DNA from: Desmodus rotundus
Lineage: Eukaryota > Chordata > Mammalia > Chiroptera > Phyllostomidae
Reading direction: 5' to 3'
Assembly (NCBI RefSeq): GCF_022682495.2
Contig: NC_071388.1
Location: forward strand, 177,287,622-177,351,621
Length of the DNA stretch: 64,000 nt
Part shown: positions 21,015 to 32,110 of the stretch, in pieces
Layout: every line of letters starts with the position of its first letter
How positions within the stretch are numbered: position 1 is the stretch's first letter
Position numbers and translations under genes: made by a program
Notes under the pieces: model-generated
Database searches by the model: none
What the model saw: the letters and a program-made list of their open reading frames with translations, nothing else
What the model was told of the DNA's origin: nothing

Positions 21015-22156
21015 GTAAGTTCACCGGAAACTTGGGTTCTAGTCTGTTGTTCTTCAAGGCCATCTTCTATGTCAGTACTAATCTTACGTACTATAATATG
21101 TAACATTAAAATATGGAGCTTAACTCTAAATATACTATTATATATTACTCCTGTCGTTTGGTTTTTCTAAAGGCTGGGTTCGTGTTTTTGGTAAGTTTAG
21201 TTGGGGATATGCAGGAATAATTTCAGTGGGATTTTCTTTGAACATGTAAACAAATGTCTACAATATACAAAGAAGTATATTATACTTCTTTCACAACTTT
21301 ATTCAATTCATTGTCACCACATTGAAAAAGCTACCTTAACCTTTTATTTTCAGATACATTTACATCCCTGAATGAGAACAAATTAATTTCAGTTTTAGAT
21401 TTAATAATTCTTACATCTAAAAAGGTGAAAAAAATTTATAATGTTAAAAAAACCCATTGTAACAGATTCATATACATGAGAATCTTGCTAATGTAAACTG
21501 ATATTGCCAGTTTATGAGAACGGTAAGTGATTAATACATATTTTTCTTTGATATCTAGACTCTGTTAAGTAATTACTCAGAAATAGGCTTTGGGCTTTAT
21601 TGTTTGTTTGTTTCTTCTTTTTCAGAAAGGAGAGACCCTATTTTTGAATCTATAGTGACTATCAATGTTAAAGAATAAAGAATTTTACTGGTGGAATTAA
21701 ACGCACTATACTTCTGATCTCAGTCTTCAAGACCATCAGACGCATAATTCTTTGCACCATTTGTGCTCTAGACCCAGATCAGTTTGGGTGAAGACATTGG
21801 CCATTTACTCTCTATCGATGGGCTCACATGAGTTAACATTGAGCATCAGTCTGCCACTCAGATTGAAATACTGGAAACCACCACTATTTCTAAACTATTA
21901 GTGAATTAAAAAGCTACAGAAAGAGATTTTAATTTAAAACAGAATATTTCTTTCTCTGAGTGGCTCTTTTTCTGGTTGTAAACACCTACTGAACCCCACT
22001 ATATGTCCAAAACCTGTAGTTTGTAAGACACGTGAGCCACTCATATTATGAAATTAATTTGGATGGGCAAAAGAAACTGCACCTGTCATTAAAGAAACCG
22101 GGAAAAACAGAAGATCGGTCAACGTCACTGTTTTCTCCTCCTCTCCCTCCCCTCAG
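21015..22156 (+). other. SLC39A10: SLC39A10 intron 7
   Basis: A 1.1-kb AT-rich intron ending in a strong pyrimidine tract (CTCCTCCTCTCCCTCCCCTC then AG at 22156). I see no repeat family or gene in it. Confidence 0.9.
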
Positions 22157-22237
22157 GGGCAGCTTTCAGTGCCGGACTGACGGGAGGAATCAGTACTTCC
22201 ATCGCTGTCTTCTGTCATGAACTGCCCCACGAATTAG
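22157..22237 (+). CDS. SLC39A10: SLC39A10 coding exon 7: TM5 with HELPHELG
   Basis: An 81-bp exon encoding residues 693-718 between two split glycines (692 and 719): [18 protein letters not shown], then CHELPHEL. With Gly719-Asp720 it forms HELPHELGD, the HEXPHEXGD signature of the LIV-1 subfamily that supplies His712, Glu713, His716 and Glu717 to the transport site. The exon-exon junction falls inside this motif, between codon positions 1 and 2 of Gly719. Skipping the exon would keep the frame (81 = 27 x 3) but remove the motif. Confidence 0.98.
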
Positions 22238-22549
22238 GTAATAGAACCTTCACACCTTTACCACATTTCATGAAATCTAACCCTTTTTCAGTTACAAATA
22301 CATCAGAATTTTAGAGGTGTTAAAATGTAAGAAGCGGCCGATGGCAAGTATAGTGTCATTATTCTCTTATTGTATAAATGTTGTGATATGATCCTAAAAC
22401 TGTGTATTGTTTTATATTACATATTTTTTATTTATATAAACAATATTATGTTATATCCCGTTCTTTTTCTTTCCTTATGCTACTAATCATTGTTTTTAAA
22501 CCACATGCAGGTTCCTGTGAGTTAATTTAAAATTTTGCTTCTGCCCAGT

Positions 22550-22960
22550 ATTCAGATGTGTTACATTTGCCACATTTTTCATATTTAGCACCTAGTATTA
22601 GACACACAACGTGGCCTTTAATTTCCTGCTACCGCAGGAAATGGTGTGTTGAGCATCCGTAGACTTGCTGCTCATAGATCCTTGTAAGAACATCTTCAGG
22701 GTATATGACCAGGAGCAGAGTCGGCCCCGCATGTGCGCGCCTAAGTAGTCCCACATCACTGACCGCATGGCCACACTAGTGTAATCTCTGACCAGCAGTG
22801 CCTGGCAGTTTCTCTATCCCTGACGTTAACTTTTTAGTTTTTGCCAATTGAATATGTGTAAAATGATATTTCTTTGTTGTTCTGGTTGCTGTTTATTGAT
22901 CTACCAATGAGTTTTTACTTTCTCTTCAAATGTTTTGGCTTTCTTCTATAAATTGAAAAA
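22550..22960 (-). repeat. ancient L1M-type relic
   Basis: Phrases such as TCTTCAGGGTATATGACCAG and TTTGCCAATTGAATATG fit antisense 3' regions of old mammalian L1 elements. It is heavily diverged and its boundaries are approximate. Confidence 0.45.
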
Positions 22961-25249
22961 CAAATAAAAGATGTGGATATGCACCCATGTTGAAAATATC
23001 TGAGATGTGGCGATGATGTTACCTTGAAAGAAAATAACCGACATCTTTTGAGTATCCAAGGAATTTTTTCCTTTGCTCTTTCTAGTGTTACATTTTTCTT
23101 AAGTTGATCTGGCTGTGAAACACCATTTGGCTGTATTTATGCCAGGAAACCTCCATCTGCCTTCCTACCCACCCACTGCCCCCAGTGGGGGTGTCAGGCT
23201 GCTCCATGAGTCACTGGTTTATTGAATTGCCCTGGCCTCTGAGGGTCCACGTGGGCACAGAATTTTCTGTCTGTAGTTTCTCGTTTTAGGAGTGACACAC
23301 GAGGAATGACAGCCACATGTAAGACAAACACAGTGCCTATCTAAGTAGCTAGGTAAGCTCCAGAGAGCGCAGAGCTCTAGCAAAAGCTGGATTACAGAGC
23401 TCTGCTTTGGCCAGGACCTCCAAATGAGCCACTCAGACCCAAAGTCTCTACCTCTTTTTCCCTGCACACCAGAGGTTGAGGTGTCACTATTGCTGTGAGA
23501 GGGCACATCAATCCCTAATATGTATACAAGTGAACTTTGTCAGAAGGAAAGGAGTGAGACCTTATGAAAATGTATGTTTTCCTCCAATGCTTGGAGCTAA
23601 ATTGACATAAACTGCCTCATATTCTAGCTGCCTAGGCTCCTAAGAAAGAAAGAGCATAAAGAAACTACCCACCTCTCTTCTTCTGAGGTAGCAGAAAGGC
23701 TTTGGCCCTGGTATCCATCAGAAAGGTAGGAAGTGGTCTGGTGGTCGTACCTAAAGGAAGTGTAAACAAGCAAATGGGGTGGAGCCTAAATTTTGCCTTC
23801 CAAAGCCAGTAATGGGCACTTTGGTAACGTAAGGCCAGATGAGTATCTCTACTCTGATTCAATTATTCATTCTTAACTTGGAGAGGAACAGAATATATAG
23901 AGAGAGGCATAGAAGTTTCTCGCTGAGAACTTTTAAAGCAAAGGGAAAATTGGTTCCTTAAAGCTGAGATAGAGGCATGGCAGCTAGACGGGGAGAAGTC
24001 CTTTCCTGACTTGATAGGTTAAGATGTTGGCAATACAGGGTAATAACGTCACATTCCAGGATAATTTATTTGATCTAAAACCTGTTTTGCACTAGATAAA
24101 TTTCTGATTATGAATTCTCAAAGCTATTCTGAGATTTCTATACTAAAGTCATACCCTAGGAGAAAAACATGTATTTAAATTACATTGCAGTCCACTGGAG
24201 ACTGACCCTTAGTAATTCCAAGTTTGAGTCTTCCTCGTCTGCGCAGATTTCTGTTTCTCTAATGATGTGCCAGGTGGGGGTTTGTTTGTGTTTAGGGATG
24301 CGATATGAAAAGCGTGTACTTTTAAACCTTAGAACAATGTATAGCTCTGGAGAACTCGCTCTAAGAGGTGTGCAGAAATTGAAATCATTTGACAAAATAG
24401 AAAATCTATATACTTCATTTCAGGTTTGGTCTGGGGCGTGGTAATGAATGAAATTGCCTGAATTATTGCTACTCTTCTGTTTTTGCAAAACTTGTGTAGC
24501 TAAATTTAAATAAGTTACAGTATTACTGTTTTATTCTCTCCATTTTTCTCAACCCTTTCAATAGGAGCTATAGAAATATTTGAAAAATAATTTATGAGAA
24601 AGCCTATGTCAGAACACATAAAGGGGAAATGAGGCTGGGAATGACCTAGGAAGGTAGAGAATCCAAACTGTCTTCTTGACATTGAGTAGTATATTTCAGC
24701 TTTAAGGAAATAATATTTTGGTAAATAAATATAGCCATAGACCCAGCTCAGAGAGGCTATAATGTTTTTCTGCCTCTCATGTGTGTTAAAGGTTAAATAG
24801 AAATTCAAAATAATTTTTCCATAATGTGCTAAATTGTCCAGCGAAAATTGAATATTCACTGTATAGATTTATACTGATGTTATATACATAAATTATTTAA
24901 GAAAAAAATAAAGGACCTTAAAATAGATACTTGTTTTAAAAAACCTCAATATTTGTTGTTAGCAGGTGTTAGTTATTTTAAGCCACATGTCACTTTTTAT
25001 AATGTTATTTTTGTCAACAGAAGGGAAAGAATAATTATCAAAAGATGAATAGACTTACTTATTCACTATAAGTCTCAACTGTGGGTATTCTTTTTTGATA
25101 TATTTTTCAAACATTTTTACAGGTTCTTATTTAGAAAACTGGGGTGGAGAAAAAGGGAGAAAACTATCTTTAAGATAAACAAAATAATTCATCTTCATAT
25201 CATTATATAAAAATTATTCTGCTGTATACTTGAAATGAACAGTTGGAAA

Positions 25250-26995
25250 TTGAAATTTTTAAAACATACTATTATAGTTAAATGAAAAAACATGAACTAC
25301 TTTGGTTAAATCTAACAAAATATACATAGAATCTATGTGCTGCAAACTACCAATCACCAACCAGAAAGAATCAAAAGAGACTTAAATGAAGAGATAAACT
25401 AGGTTTATGGACCAGAAGACTCAGTATTGTTTTTTAAAGATTTTATTTACTTTTAGAAAGAGGGAGAGAAATATCAATGTGTGGTTGCCTCTCACACGCC
25501 CCCAGCTGGGGACCTGGCCGGCAATCCAGGCATGTGCCCTGACTGGGAATCTAACCAGTGAACTTTTGGTTCTCAGGCTGGTGCTCAATCCACTGAGCCA
25601 CACCAACCAGGGCAAACTCAGTATTTTTAACATGCTGATTCTTTCTATAGATTCAATGCATTCCCATTCAAAATCCTAGCAGGCTTTTTTAGATATAAAT
25701 GAGCTTTTTCAAAATCTTACATGGAAAGACCAAGGAACTCGAATAACCAGAAGGATTTTGAAAAAGGACAGCAAAGCTAATTTTTAAGATTTGTTTTAAA
25801 GCCACAATAATCAAAACAAGTTATATCAGTGAAATAATAGACACATGAATCAAGGAAACAGAGTAGAGTCCTCACGTATATGGCAGCTTATTTTCAACAA
25901 AAATGCAAAGGAAATTCCATGTAGAAAGGATAGTTTTTCATCAAATGTTTCTGCAATAATTGGATATCTGCTTATAAAAACAAACAAATTTATACTATAT
26001 ACAAAAATTAATTCAAAATTTATTATTGGTCTAAATGTAAAAATTTTTAATATAAGACTTTTATAAAAAAATCTTTGTTCTTGGATTAGGCAAATTGGTA
26101 GGGTAGTACATGAGAAGAATCATCCATTAAGGAAAAAAGTAATAAAATGGACTTAATAAAAAATTAAAACTCTATACAAAAGATGTATAAAATGAGACAA
26201 GGCATAGACTAAGAAAAAAATATTTGGAAAATATATCTGATAAAATTTTTGGATATTTAAAGAACTCTCAACTTAATAATAAGAAAACAACTCAATAAAA
26301 AACGGGTCAAAAGACCTGAATAGGCATTTCACTAAAGAAGTTACGTAAATAACAGATGAACACATGAAATTTCAGGTGCTGGTTATGTCATGGGCTGGAA
26401 GGGATGTGGAACAACCCGAATGCTTGTAAATTGCTTGTGGGATTGTAGTTTCTCTTAAGGTTAGAAATGCACTGAGCGTATGACCCAGAAGTCCTACTCA
26501 TAAGTATCTACACAAAAGAAATGAATACTTAATATTGACACAAAAACCTGTTTATGAATGTGTACAGTGACTTATTCATAATTGCCAAACCCTTGAAATA
26601 ACCTAAATGTTCTTTAGCTGATAAATGGGTAAATAAACTCTGGTTCATCTATGAATTACTACTTAAAGTAAAAAGCAGTGACTTTCTGATATCCTCTCGT
26701 AAACTATAATATGGGTGAATCATACACACATTGTAAGTGAAAAACTCTAGACTCAAAAGACTACAGACGATATGATTTCATTTATATGCTCTTCTGGAAA
26801 AGGGACAGAAAGCAGATCACTGCCTAGCAATGAGTGGCCTGAGTAAATGTTTTGGGAGGTGTGGTGAAATAGTTCTCGAGTTCGATGGTACCAATAGTTA
26901 CATGGTGTGTACTTTTGTCAAAACTCATAGAACACTACATCCCCTCAAAAGGAATTGTGTATGGAATTTATACCTCAATTTTAAAAAGTATTAAC
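25250..26995 (+). mobile_element. L1 LINE fragment (ORF2 end and 3' UTR)
   Basis: The order is L1-like on the + strand: GACTCAGTATT, TTCAATGCATTCCCATTCAA, AAAAGACCTGAATAGGCATT, GACCCAGAAGTCCTACTC, ending near TACCTCAATTTTAAAAAGTA. A Ves-type SINE splits it at 25429-25615. It is riddled with stops. Confidence 0.8.
25429..25615 (-). mobile_element. Ves-type bat SINE inside L1
   Basis: The - strand head GCCCTGGTTGGTGTGGCTCA and A-rich tail are clear. Exact 10-bp duplications ACTCAGTATT (25419-25428 and 25616-25625) are made of L1 sequence, which proves the order: L1 first, SINE later. Confidence 0.92.
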
Positions 26996-26999
26996 TACG

Positions 27000-27482
27000 T
27001 TAAAAAGTTCATACACCATGGTTAAGTGGGATTTATTCCTCAGATACAAGGTTGATCAATATCCATGAATTAATTAATTAACATGATATACCACGTAAAC
27101 AAAATAAAGGATAAAAATCCTGTGACCATATTAATAGATGCAGAAAAGGCAGTTGACAAAATCCAGCACCCATTTATGATAAAAAGTCAACAAAGCAGGA
27201 AGAGAGGGAACATACCCCACATAACAAAGGCTATATATATGTGAGAGACCCACAGCCAGTATCATGCTCTACTGGGAATAATTAAAAACGTTTCTCTTAA
27301 GATCAGGAACAAGGCAGGGATGTCCACTTTCATCACTCTTACTCAACAGAGTACTGGAAGTCCTAGCCACAGCAGTCAGACAAGAAGAAATAAAAGGAAT
27401 TCAGATTGAAAAGGAAGAAGCAAAACTGTCTTTATTTGCCAATGACATGGTACTGTATATAGAGAACCCTAAAGGCTCCTCT
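27000..27482 (+). mobile_element. L1 ORF2 fragment (reverse-transcriptase region)
   Basis: L1 ORF2 wording is present: ACAAGGTTGATCAATATCC, GATGCAGAAAAGGCAGTTGA, AACAAGGCAGGGATGTCCAC and a catalytic region reading Phe-Ala-Asn-Asp-Met. The family motif is FADDM, so the first catalytic aspartate is Asn here. It lacks a 3' end and sits immediately after a fragment that represents a more 3' part of L1. Confidence 0.8.
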
Positions 27483-28260
27483 AAGTAGTATGAACTAAAA
27501 ATAATTCATCTTGATTCTCGATGAGTTAATTCATGCTGTTTGATTGTCATTCAAGGATGAAGTAAATCATCTCCCTATCCAGTAATACCAAGCAAGGCAT
27601 CCAGTTTGCATAGGTTGTACCTGTGATACTTTTTTCATTGAGCATTAAATAATGCCCCCTTTAAAGCCCTGTTTTGAAATTATAAAAGGAAGCATTGTAT
27701 TTTATAACCAAAAAGGCACTTTTGTAGTCTCATTTTGTATTATGTAATCCCTGCTAAGTGAAATTGCCCCTTTAGCAGAGTTGGTGGGTGAATCATTGAA
27801 AACATGGCCCAGAAATTTGTAGAGGAAGAAGTTAGGGAGCTTTGTTTAAAGGAAGCTGAGAAAGAAAAGCTGGAGGAACTTAAAAGAGAGAAGAGATAAA
27901 AGCTGATATTGAATCCAGGTCCCACCCAGGAGAATTAAGTGTTTAGGATCAGAGGAGAAAAGATGTGAGGAGACATTAGATGGAAACCAGAGAAGAGGAA
28001 TTTTGAAGCTGTTGGTAGATAATCCCATGTAATGTTGCAGTAGGTAGTTGGTAGCAGTTTCTTGGAACATGGAAAAATAATGCCTTGCACTAATTTATTT
28101 GTTAACTTCATTAACAGGTCATGTGTTTTTAGTCATATAAGATCCCTTCTTAAGAGAAAGAAACAAGCCCCAGAATTTTACATGGTACCTTTATCTATAC
28201 TAAGTGTTCAATAATTAAATGAACATCTGCATATTTAGTAATAAAAAAAAATAGTTTGGG

Positions 28261-28450
28261 TCCTGACCAGTGTGGCTCAGTTGAACAATGTTCCACAAAG
28301 CAGAAAGTCACTGCTGGTTTGATTTTCCCGGTCACGGCACAAGCCTGGGTTGTGGGCTCCATCCCAGTTCGGGCACTTAACTGATCGATGTTTCCCTCCC
28401 TTTCTTTCTCCTTCCCTTCCCCTCTAAATAAATAAATAAATAAATAAAAT
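28261..28450 (+). mobile_element. Ves-type bat SINE, older
   Basis: The sense copy starts TCCTGACCAGTGTGGCTCAG, keeps the GATGTTTCCCTCCC body end and finishes with (AAAT)n. The tRNA-like part is diverged and no clear target duplication is seen, so it is older than its neighbours. Confidence 0.8.
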
Positions 28451-28553
28451 CTTTTTTTAAGTTCATTACAATTATTAAAATTAATTAGCTTTGACCCTTT
28501 AGCTCCAAGACGTTCTTGCAACATTTTGCTCTTCTAGTAACATCTCTCGAAGC

Positions 28554-28817
28554 CAGCAATTTTCAGTTTTTTCCATCTCATGGCACACATAAATTAATTA
28601 CTAAAATTCTGTGACACACCAAAAAAATGTAATTTTTGCCAAGCTAACAAAAAAAAATAGGTACCATTTTGATTCATTCATACCAACAGCTATTGTTGAT
28701 TTGGCTGCTCTGATTTTTTAATTTGGCATCTAATGGAAAAGAGGTCAGTGCCCCTGACTAAATAGTCAGGTGTTGCATGTTTTAAAAATACTTGCACACG
28801 CTGTTTGAAAGTTACTG
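28554..28817. mobile_element. 264-bp non-autonomous hAT transposon
   Basis: The left end CAGCAATTTTCAGTTTTT and the inverted right end CAGTAACTTTCAAACAGC form terminal inverted repeats. They are flanked by 8-bp duplications CTCGAAGC (28546-28553) and CTCTAAGC (28818-28825), 7 of 8 identical. The 8-bp duplication and CAG ends are hAT hallmarks. It is too short to encode a transposase. Confidence 0.8.
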
Positions 28818-29505
28818 CTCTAAGCAATATGTAACCCTTTTTTCCTAGTGTTCCAACATCAGACAAATGAGTTAGAAAACTATTTTCTTTTACATGTTAA
28901 GCATTTTCAGAATTAAGATGCAATGTTTTTCTGGAGGAAAAAACATAACTGTAAACAACATACAATATAATATACTCTCAAAAGAGTGTTACCTCTTCTT
29001 AGGCCATTTCCCTTTGAAAAAAGCAGAAATTAGAGCACAGAGGTTTGATGGTTGCTCATAAAAAAAAGGCAGTGTTATTGTTCTCTTGATTTTTTTCCCA
29101 TTTATAAAAATTTTACATTTCATGTTACACAGTAAAATTGACCTCGCTTTTTGACGACGGTTTTTTTCATTTTAAGACGCACAGAGATTGGTATAGCCCC
29201 AGGACCGTCAGGACACAGGGCAGTTCCATCCTCCTAACAGACTGCGTCGTGCTCTTCGTTACAGCTGTGGCCCTCTCACCCCTGCGCCCGGGTGACCATT
29301 GAGTATTCTCCGTCACTGTGGTTTTATCTCCGTTAGGCCATCACAGCCGTCACATAAATGCAATCATGCCAGCATCACGCCTTTGAGATTCACCCAAATT
29401 TTAACATGTATAAAGGTTTAATTCCATAAGTAAAAACAAATTTTCGTAAGGTTCCAGTTACTAAAGGTTATCTTATGTAACACTCACATCATGTCTTAAC
29501 TGCAG

Positions 29506-29696
29506 GTGATTTTGCAGTTCTTCTCAAAGCAGGCATGACCGTAAAGCAAGCGATCGTGTACAACCTGCTCTCGGCCATGATGGCGTACGTGGGCATGCTC
29601 ATCGGCACGGCGGTGGGCCAGTACGCCAACAACATCACCCTCTGGATCTTCGCCGTCACTGCCGGCATGTTCCTCTACGTGGCGCTGGTGGACATG
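29506..29696 (+). CDS. SLC39A10: SLC39A10 coding exon 8: TM6 and TM7
   Basis: This completes Gly719 and encodes residues 720-782. It reads DFAVLLKAGMTVKQAIVYN, then TM6 about 733-755 (ending MLIGTAVGQY) and TM7 about 761-781 (ITLWIFAVTAGMFLYVALVD). Asp720 closes the HELPHELGD signature. The donor is ATG|GTGAGG; read-through would add 15 residues to a stop at 29732-29734. The second half is strikingly GC-rich at third positions compared with the AT-rich first coding exon of the same gene. Confidence 0.97.
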
Positions 29697-29926
29697 GTGA
29701 GGCAGCTGACGTCGTTGCGCTGCACCTTTAAATAGACTACAACTTCCGGAAGTGGAAGGAGTCTTTGGTTGGGGTTTGAAAGACTAATTTTTAAAAATAT
29801 ATATATATAACCCATTTTGAAGACATGTGATATCCTAAATAATCTGTTAGGGAAAGATATTTAAGTAGAAAGATTCCTTTGAAAACCAGTTGAGATCCTG
29901 AAGATTTTTGACCAAATGATGTTAGT

Positions 29927-29958
29927 ATTCAAAGTAATCATCAGTGATTACTTTGAAT
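29927..29958. repeat. perfect 14-bp inverted repeat, 4-base loop
   Basis: Arms ATTCAAAGTAATCA (29927-29940) and TGATTACTTTGAAT (29945-29958) are exact complements around TCAG. It would form a compact stem-loop in the intron RNA or a cruciform in DNA. Confidence 0.85.
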
Positions 29959-30164
29959 ATATTTAGAGATATAATTACAGGATTATTAACACTGCTTTGA
30001 AGACTTTGTAATTAGACAATGGAAATGTTTTGTTATTGTTTAAAAAATGAATTGCTTGAGCTTGCCTTATGGCAAACAAGAAGGAAGTCAGTCTTCCGCA
30101 GAAAATTATATTCCAAGGAATGCTAAATTTCCCTTATTTCTAACTTTAGTTTAAAGTTACTAAA

Positions 30165-30480
30165 TCTACCATATGGTCTCACTTACATGTGGAATCTAAA
30201 TTAAACAAAACAACAACAGACTCACAGAAGCAGAGTCCAAAGGGATGGTTACTGAAAGGGAGGGCATGGGGGGTCCAGTGAAAAAGGTGAAGGGGATACA
30301 GTCAGCAATGTTGTGGGAAGTTTGCACAGTGACAGATGACACTAGAATTAGTGGGGTAATACATTGTAAAGTATAAAAGGGTCAAATCACTCGTACACCT
30401 GAAACTAATGTAATATTACATACCAATTACACTTGAAGTTTTAAAAAATGTGTAGAAAAAAGTAAAGTCAAACACTAACA
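30165..30480 (+). mobile_element. L1 3'-end fragment
   Basis: It reads CCATATGGTCTCACTTACAT, then GGAATCTAAATTAAACAAAAC and ends ACACCTGAAACTAATGTAAT followed by A-rich sequence. This is a 5'-truncated, non-coding L1 copy in the same orientation as SLC39A10. Confidence 0.75.
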
Positions 30481-30583
30481 ATTAGACTTATTTTAATATT
30501 ACTTTAATATCCTAAATATGTTAGGCAGTATATTTGCCAAACTAGTAATTTGTTTATCTTCTGTTTTTAATAGATGTTATGTT

Positions 30584-30607
30584 CAATAGATCTGGTAGGA
30601 TCTATTG
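30584..30607. repeat. 9-bp perfect inverted repeat, 6-base loop
   Basis: CAATAGATC (30584-30592) pairs with GATCTATTG (30599-30607) around TGGTAG. It is a small hairpin 620 bp from the previous one. Confidence 0.7.
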
Positions 30608-30645
30608 GATAGCCTCATTTCAAACACATATATCCTAAATTTTTA

Positions 30646-30881
30646 TAAATGAATTTTTTAAAGGATTTTATTTATTTCTCTTTTAGAGAGAGGGGAAGGG
30701 AGGGAGAAAGAGAGGAAGAGAAACATCCATGGGAGAGAGAAACATCGATTGGTTGCCTCTCACACACGCTGTAACCAGGACCAAATCCACAACCTAGGCC
30801 AGTGCCCTGACCGGGAGTCAAACTGGCGACCTTTCACTTTGCAGAATGACACCCAACCAACCGAGCCACACCAGTTAGTGC
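30646..30881 (-). mobile_element. Ves-type bat SINE
   Basis: The T-rich start is followed by GAGAGAGGGGAAGGGAGGG, TGGTTGCCTCTCACACACGC and GAGCCACACCAG. The flanking duplication TATATCCTAAATTTTTA (30629-30645) is repeated with one change at 30882-30898. Confidence 0.88.
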
Positions 30882-30991
30882 TATATCCTACATTTTTAGT
30901 TACAGAATTAATGCCTGTTTGTTATAGAAAGTCTAGAAAATAGGAACAAAAAAATTAAAATTACTTATATTCTGTATCTGGAGGTAGTCAT

Positions 30992-31110
30992 CCCCCCCCC
31001 CCTTTTCATTACTATATATTTTATTTTTTATTTTTCAATGTCAGTTTACTGGCAGTATTATTTTGTGTCAGCCTCAGGTGTACGGCATAGTGGGTAGACA
31101 GTCATATGTT
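30992..31110. repeat. C-homopolymer followed by antisense L1-like remnant
   Basis: An 11-base C run (30992-31002) precedes TATTTTTTATTTTTCAATG, TATTATTTTGTGTCAGCC and CTCAGGTGTACGGCATAGTG, which fits the reverse complement of old L1 3' sequence. The boundaries are approximate. Confidence 0.5.
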
Positions 31111-31907
31111 TTACCTACTGTCCCTCTCTCTTCGTGGACCTCTAACACCTCATTTCCTAACCCCATGCTCAGCTGATAGCTTTGCTTCCTACTCCACTCC
31201 ATGGAGAAAACTGAAGCCTTCAAGACAACCTCCCCCAAGTTCCCGTCACCATTTCTACTTAATCTCCCTGCACCTGTGCCTGCTCACTTTCCTGCCACTG
31301 TGGAGAAATGTCTGTGTTCCCAGCCAAGGCCCGCTCCTCTAGACAGACCTTCCCCTAGAACTTACCCCTCGCGCTAACTCCCTTAAAGTGCCCCCTCTCC
31401 TTCCTGCGTCATTCCTTTTTCCCTGTCTGCTGGACCATTCCTTTCAGCATATAGACCTTCTTTAAAAAAGGGGGGTGGGGGGCCGGGATGGACCTTTCTT
31501 AACTCCAGTTTCTGTTTTAGCTATCATCCTGTTCTCTTCCCTCTGAGAGCAAATCACTGTTTCTTGTTTTTCAATTCTCTCTCTCTCGAGTCTGGCCTCA
31601 TCAGGTTTTCTCCCTGGCTGCTTTGCCAGATGGCTTTTGTCAGGCTGACCAGCCACTACTGCAGTCCCCGCTGGGCTCCTTTTCCTGCCCTGACCTCAGC
31701 GTTCGGCAGCCGATCGTCTCTTCTCTTTGAAAGGCTTTGTCAGGTGGTTTCTGTGCTGCCGCCATCTCTTAGCTCCTGCCTTTCTGGCCTTTCTTTCTCA
31801 GTTGTTTCTCCTGCATCCTCCTCCTCTCCCTGACCTCTAAATGTTGGTGAAAACCCTCTATCTCATCTCATGGTATATTTATTAGCTGATGATTCCTGTT
31901 TATTTTT

Positions 31908-32110
31908 TTATAAGTGTCTTTTTGGAAAGATTTTATTTTCAGGGAGAGGAGAGAAACATTAATGTATGAGGGAAGCATGGATTGGTTGCCTCTCATACGC
32001 CCCCTACCAGGGACCTGGCCCACAACCCAGGCACGTGCCCTGACTGGGAACCGAACCCGTGACCTTCTGGTTCGCACACACTCAATCCAGTGAGCCACGC
32101 CAGCCAAGGC
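31908..32110 (-). mobile_element. Ves-type bat SINE
   Basis: The antisense copy has GGTTGCCTCTCATACGCCCC, CTGACTGGGAACCGAACCCG and GAGCCACGCCAGCC. Imperfect duplications (GATGATTCCTGTTTATTTTT from 31888; GATAATTCCTTTTATATTTT from 32111) flank it. Confidence 0.85.

Larger units (their letters stand above)
22238..29505 (+). other. SLC39A10: SLC39A10 intron 8
   Basis: A 7.3-kb intron ending CTGCAG (29505). It contains an antisense L1M-like relic (22.55-22.96 kb), two L1 pieces (25.25-27.0 and 27.0-27.48 kb), two Ves-type SINEs and a hAT element at 28554-28817. About 23.0-25.2 and 27.5-28.2 kb shows no gene or family I can name. The final 350 bases are unusually CpG-rich. Confidence 0.88.

Noticed and set aside
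27803..27898. Short Glu/Lys-rich frame (MAQKFVEEEVRELCLKEAEK and so on, about 31 codons)
   Set aside because: It looks protein-like but is too short, has no supported splice sites in SLC39A10 and no family match that I know. It could be a pseudogene scrap.
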